In this document: piece after piece, positions 61,401 through 64,000 of the stretch | Position numbering within the stretch: the stretch's first letter is position 1 | Layout of the letters: every line of letters begins with the position of its first letter | Source: UBA961 sp049317525 | Lineage (GTDB): Bacteria; Bacteroidota; Ignavibacteria; Kapaibacteriales; UBA961 | Direction: 5' to 3' | Assembly (NCBI GenBank): GCA_049317525.1 | Contig: JBMOIC010000017.1 | Location: 1 to 64,000, forward strand | Length of the DNA: 64,000 nucleotides | Made by a program: the position numbers and the translations under genes | The notes under the pieces: generated by a model | What the model was told of the DNA's origin: nothing | The model's database searches: none | Seen by the model: only the letters and a program-made list of their open reading frames with translations

Positions 61401-61850
61401 TGGACATGGAGCAGTATTTCCATTTTCATTCAACCATACAGTTTCTTTTGGACCCCAAAACTGCCAATTTGCTTTATTTGATAATGTTTGTTCAGAAGAA
61501 AATATTGACTTATTAATACTTTTTTTGTCTGCTGGTATATGAATAGTCCCAGTATTATCAGTATAGGGTTTAATTGCTCTCATCCATTGCTTATAATATC
61601 TTATAATAGCATTATGTTTTCCAGGATTTTTAGATATATAAGCCTCAAATTCTTTTTCTATTTCATATACATTTACGGGATATATATATAGTTTTTTAGC
61701 CCAATCAGGATACATTTCATCATAAGCGGGTTTATAGCTTTTAATGATTCCAGGAATTTTATTGTCATATTCTGTGTATTGCGAAATATCTTTGGCATAT
61801 ACTATGCAAACAGCACATATAATGTGTAGAAAAAGGAGTCTATATTTCAT
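58449..61850 (-). CDS. Large type IX-secreted BNR-repeat protein with F5/8C domain
   Basis: The 1133-residue protein has a signal peptide (about 1-19). From about residue 155 to 800 it carries a sortilin/BNR-type propeller region with nine Asp-box motifs (for example STDGGKTW and TIDGGKNW). A PKD-like domain (about 800-880) and a discoidin (F5/8 type C) domain (about 900-1040, FDDDPSTIWHTRWSTG) follow. The last 80 residues, from PVFPVPISHSFTMSL to GIYLIQLINEHGSVYK, match a type IX secretion sorting domain. It is probably exported and attached to the surface, binding glycans or proteins. No catalytic residues are recognised. Confidence 0.88.
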   Translation of the reverse strand: MKYRLLFLHIICAVCIVYAKDISQYTEYDNKIPGIIKSYKPAYDEMYPDWAKKLYIYPVNVYEIEKEFEAYISKNPGKHNAIIRYYKQWMRAIKPYTDNTGTIHIPADKKSINKSIFSSEQTLSNKANWQFWGPKETVWLNENGNTAPCPWQANIYSFDVSMSNNDILYCGTETGYINKTTDKGLNWQIQAKDYYFGGGILAIAIHPTNPLITYVSAGNQIHKTIDGGKNWTKQLSTQFSADRLKVDPIKPNTVYAASPSGLFRTTDAGSTWTKVWSGKTYDIEIKPANTQYIYALSEQSNGNFTVIQSNDGGITFNPQMDFPQNIPSKSGGLLSIRLAPGNLTALYVIMLSSDEIPLLYKGFCTETSSAWTKLATGKTTAFPMDNWQGYYDLVLEVSPKDSNIIYTGTASLFKSTNGGSTFSIVGGYGGKIPVHPDQQDMKIMPNGDTWISTDGGLTLSTDNFVNTANAKSLNNGIVGSDFWGFDQSWNEDLTVAGRYHNGNTAIADFYNPKALRMGGAESPTGWVLNEKDRHVAFNDLGDGWILPKTATDKPEGRFTFSKFPNMEEYGGRRSNLVHHPFYSAHLFVGEGNGFWKSTDRGISWNLLYDFGKTVRYFTMSSKNPSIIYADIAGLGLHKSTDGGKTWQAKGSLYQSPNANANWKGLIHISLSPFNDQVLYVCLSNGTWSADIGKIFKSTDGGDSWTDLTSGLNEYMKCTVVQPSDGEDLIYLFTIARQNISAKVYYRKASQLNWTLFSDNYPAGMVVNAAMPFYRDGKLRIGGNGGVWETLLADTSFTPIVQPWVPVQKLGCYTDTVQFNDHSIAIESHIKRTWNISPAPLWIDDIHIRNPKVVFGKPGNYDISLSLQQNGAEYENLIPNMVTAVDCPSITTCNNPAFIPKKDWSLLYYDSEEIYDPGLAKMSFDDDPSTIWHTRWSTGTDSLPHEIHFDLGQEYRLFTFAYQGRAEGSNGRVKDYELYLSKDTLDWGKPVHTGSFLNISAPQTINLDSNGINARFMRFKALSEVNGNPWTTIAEFYLKGCIPPVNSIKEEIIQDEFPVFPVPISHSFTMSLPFGQHFTCRIFSVDGSLKQEFNFERSSDSMSTDISSLQQGIYLIQLINEHGSVYKSRIIISR

Positions 61851-62016
61851 GTTATTGCGAATATTAATGATATAATCACATGAAAATTACTGAAATTTTT
61901 AGAACCATTGCTTGAATTATCTTTCATTAATAGATTCGAGTGATTATCGATAATATTATTTGTTTTATTTTTTATTAGTTTACAAAAAAAACAGTTCAAT
62001 ATCTATTGCTATTATT

Positions 62017-63885
62017 ATGAATACACACTCTTTACACCATTTATTTCTCAATTCTGCATTTTCATTAAGGAATCCGGAAGCTGTTTTTTTACGATATAAA
62101 AAGGATGGATTATATCATGATATTACTTTTCAAGAAGCATTAGAAAAAATAGATGCAATAGCCGGATCACTTTATGAAATGGGTTTAAGAAAGGGAGATT
62201 GTATTGCATTTATTTTAGAGAATTGTCCTGAATATATATATTTCGACCAAGCATGTATGAAATTAGGATTAGTGAATGCATCAATTTATCCTACATTATC
62301 AGAAAAGGAAATTGAGTATATATTAAGAGATTGTGGTGCCAAAGCTATTGTAATTGGAAGTCCATTTCTATTAAGAAGAATTATTAATATCGATTCCAAA
62401 GGCACTTCTTTAGAAAGATTATATACAAGTTTCGAAACTACAGAACAATATTCTTCATTAATGACAATACAATCTGCGATTAAAAGTGGGACATTGATTG
62501 CAATAGAACATAAAAATGACATCGAACGTATTTTTCAATCTGTACAAAAAGATGATTTAGCATCATTGATTTATACTTCAGGAACTACAGGGGTACCTAA
62601 AGGAGTAATGCTAACACATAATAATTTTATAAGTAATGCTAAGGCAGCCACTACAATTGTAAGAGAGATTGGCCCAGACGATGTATTTCTTTCTTTTTTA
62701 CCTTTATGTCATGTTTTTGAACGCCTAGCAACATATTATCTATGTACATTTATTGGCGGTACTATTGCTTTTGCAGAAGGAATAGAAACAATAGCGACAA
62801 ATATCCAAGAAGTTTCACCAACAGTAATGGCATCGGTTCCACGATTATTAGAGAAGATTTATGATAAAGCACAAAAAAACGCTTTATCTGCTGGTGGATT
62901 AAAAACCAAAATATTCCAATGGGCATTTAATCAAGGAAATAAAAAACGTTTATTAGATGAAGATGGAAAACAACCAGGTTTAGTACTTTCACTTGCATTA
63001 TCAATTGCTGATGCATTAGTATTTCAGAAGATTAAACAGAAAATGGGAGGTCGATTACGAATCGTTGTCGCCGGAGGGGCAGCCTTACCACCCCATGTAG
63101 GTATCTTCTTCAAAAATTTAGATTTACGAGTACTAGAAGGTTATGGCTTAACAGAAACATCTCCATTAGTAAGTGTTAATGAATTTTCTAGACAGCTTTT
63201 TGGAACTGTAGGACGTGTTGCTCCGGGTTGTACAGTGGCAATACAAAATCCTGAAACAAAAGAAATGCTTACTATTCAAAGTTATGATAGTTTTGACCAA
63301 GCTTTTTCTTGTGAAGAGGGAGAAGTTTTAGTAAAAGGGCCAAATGTAATGCAGGGTTATTGGAATAAACCAGAAGCAACTGCAGAAGTTATTGATGCAG
63401 ATGGTTGGTTTCATACAGGTGATATTGGTACATTTTATAAAGGCTATGTTAAAATTACTGATCGTATCAAAAATATGATTGTAAATAGCTTTGGTAAAAA
63501 TGTCTATCCTACACCTATAGAAAACATATATTCTAGAAGTACTAAAATCGAGCAGATTTTTTTGATTGGTGATAAAAGAGAATTTTTAACAGCTATCATT
63601 GTTCCAAATAAAGAAGAACTAAAAGAAGCATTTGCAAAGAAAGATGAGTTTTTTAATCAGTCAGAATCATTTATTCATGATAAAGACATAAAATCTTGGG
63701 TAGAAAAGGATATTCAAATATTAGGAAAAGATTTAGCAAAATTTGAACGTATTCGAAATTTCACATTAAAAAGAATTCCTTTTTCTGTTGATGATGGTGA
63801 GATTACGATGACATTAAAAGTGAAACGAAAAATAGTAGAAGCAAAATATAAAGATGAAATCGATAGTATGTATCAATATCTTTAA
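62017..63885 (+). CDS. fadD: Long-chain acyl-CoA synthetase
   Basis: This AMP-forming enzyme activates fatty acids to acyl-CoA. The ATG at 62017 gives 622 residues opening MNTHSLHHLF; an upstream in-frame start would add 19 hydrophobic residues and is unlikely. Motifs are the P-loop LIYTSGTTGVPKGVML, GYGLTETSPLVS, and the adenylation GWFHTGDIGTF with a hinge near ITDRIKNMI. The catalytic Lys is in the C-terminal LKVKRK region. It resembles the FAA1/long-chain type. Its last bases overlap tail to tail with the next gene. Confidence 0.94.
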   Translation: MNTHSLHHLFLNSAFSLRNPEAVFLRYKKDGLYHDITFQEALEKIDAIAGSLYEMGLRKGDCIAFILENCPEYIYFDQACMKLGLVNASIYPTLSEKEIEYILRDCGAKAIVIGSPFLLRRIINIDSKGTSLERLYTSFETTEQYSSLMTIQSAIKSGTLIAIEHKNDIERIFQSVQKDDLASLIYTSGTTGVPKGVMLTHNNFISNAKAATTIVREIGPDDVFLSFLPLCHVFERLATYYLCTFIGGTIAFAEGIETIATNIQEVSPTVMASVPRLLEKIYDKAQKNALSAGGLKTKIFQWAFNQGNKKRLLDEDGKQPGLVLSLALSIADALVFQKIKQKMGGRLRIVVAGGAALPPHVGIFFKNLDLRVLEGYGLTETSPLVSVNEFSRQLFGTVGRVAPGCTVAIQNPETKEMLTIQSYDSFDQAFSCEEGEVLVKGPNVMQGYWNKPEATAEVIDADGWFHTGDIGTFYKGYVKITDRIKNMIVNSFGKNVYPTPIENIYSRSTKIEQIFLIGDKREFLTAIIVPNKEELKEAFAKKDEFFNQSESFIHDKDIKSWVEKDIQILGKDLAKFERIRNFTLKRIPFSVDDGEITMTLKVKRKIVEAKYKDEIDSMYQYL

Positions 63886-64000
63886 TGAGAAAGTATAGAG
63901 CCTTGTATAGTTTTATTCTTTAAAGATCCAACAAATTTAATAAAAGTATCTATATCAGATTTAGTTGTTGCTATACCTAAAGATATTCTAGTGGCTCCAC
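63882..64000 (-). CDS. Cysteine-desulfurase-like class V aminotransferase, C-terminal end (partial)
   Basis: A minus-strand frame open to the window edge ends in TAA at 63882-63884, overlapping the fadD stop by three bases. Its 38 codons include RISLGIATTKSDIDTFIKFV, which matches the C-terminal end of NifS/SufS-type cysteine desulfurases and related class V PLP enzymes (RxSxGxxxTxxDIDxFI). The PLP-binding lysine and the rest lie outside the window, so the exact enzyme is open. Confidence 0.6.
   Translation of the reverse strand, partial: GATRISLGIATTKSDIDTFIKFVGSLKNKTIQGSILSH

Noticed and set aside
58449..61850. Sialidase activity for the BNR-repeat protein
   Set aside because: Asp boxes occur in many propellers. 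The arginine triad and other sialidase catalytic residues were not recognisable, and the repeat layout is sortilin-like.
1..64000. CRISPR arrays, toxin-antitoxin pairs, restriction systems or prophage genes
   Set aside because: No regularly spaced repeats, nuclease or methyltransferase genes, or phage structural genes were seen on either strand.

Overview
The window is 64 kb of dense, visibly AT-rich bacterial chromosome. I see no phage, plasmid, insertion-sequence or CRISPR features. The best guess for the host is Bacteroidota or a close relative in the same group (Chlorobi/Ignavibacteria/Kapabacteria-like). Three observations support this. One large secreted protein (58449-61850) ends in a type IX secretion sorting domain. 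A Bacteroidota-type promoter element, TAnnTTTG, recurs in intergenic gaps on both strands. Most start codons lack a clear Shine-Dalgarno sequence. The exact lineage cannot be settled from this window.

Layout. 1-3.2 kb holds translation genes: the rpsB end, tsf, pyrH, frr and mazG. 3.2-6.3 kb holds envelope genes: a LolA-fold protein abutting a 14-repeat leucine-rich-repeat protein, then an NHL-propeller lipoprotein. 6.4-12 kb on the minus strand holds a Tudor/CarD-like protein with rpsU, then mreB, clpX, clpP, tig and tRNA-Leu(UAG). 12-19 kb holds the HpnE-like oxidase, an ABC-2 permease, an unusual SDR, a VWA-OmpA lipoprotein, a DUF3108 protein and a C-terminal processing protease. 19-24.8 kb holds an OmpR-type regulator, mraY, murF, a YihY membrane protein, an A-type Fe-S carrier and superoxide dismutase. 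24.8-28.6 kb holds a second regulator, an unknown protein and pheT. 28.8-33 kb holds a small membrane protein, ddl, an FtsL-like protein, isocitrate dehydrogenase and a lipoprotein. 33-37 kb holds a short MutY, a sensor kinase, an acyl-CoA dehydrogenase and a FISUMP lipoprotein. 37-42 kb on the minus strand holds CrtI, ArfB, rhomboid, a WG-repeat protein and an acyl-CoA carboxylase beta chain. 42-57 kb on the plus strand holds a Xer recombinase, an SDR, murQ, pyruvate kinase, MoxR, a DUF885 protein, RNase R, M61 and S9 peptidases and three unknown genes. 57-64 kb holds an aldehyde dehydrogenase, the type IX-secreted BNR protein, an acyl-CoA synthetase and the end of a cysteine-desulfurase-like gene.

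Together the genes describe a walled, aerobic or aerotolerant heterotroph. It has fatty-acid or propionate oxidation steps (acyl-CoA synthetase, acyl-CoA dehydrogenase, acyl-CoA carboxylase beta chain, isocitrate dehydrogenase), isoprenoid or carotenoid desaturation, peptidoglycan synthesis and MurNAc recycling, and several secreted peptidases. Genes often overlap by a few bases, including tail to tail.

I found no clearly new multi-gene system. The items most worth a second look are the LRR/LolA pair, the Tudor/CarD-like partner of rpsU, the three-gene unknown membrane cluster at 55.4-57.0 kb, the SDR lacking YxxxK, the short MutY, the NAD-type isocitrate dehydrogenase signature, and a perfect palindrome in a regulator's promoter region. 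Several starts were moved downstream from the longest reading frame. The reasons are given with each gene.
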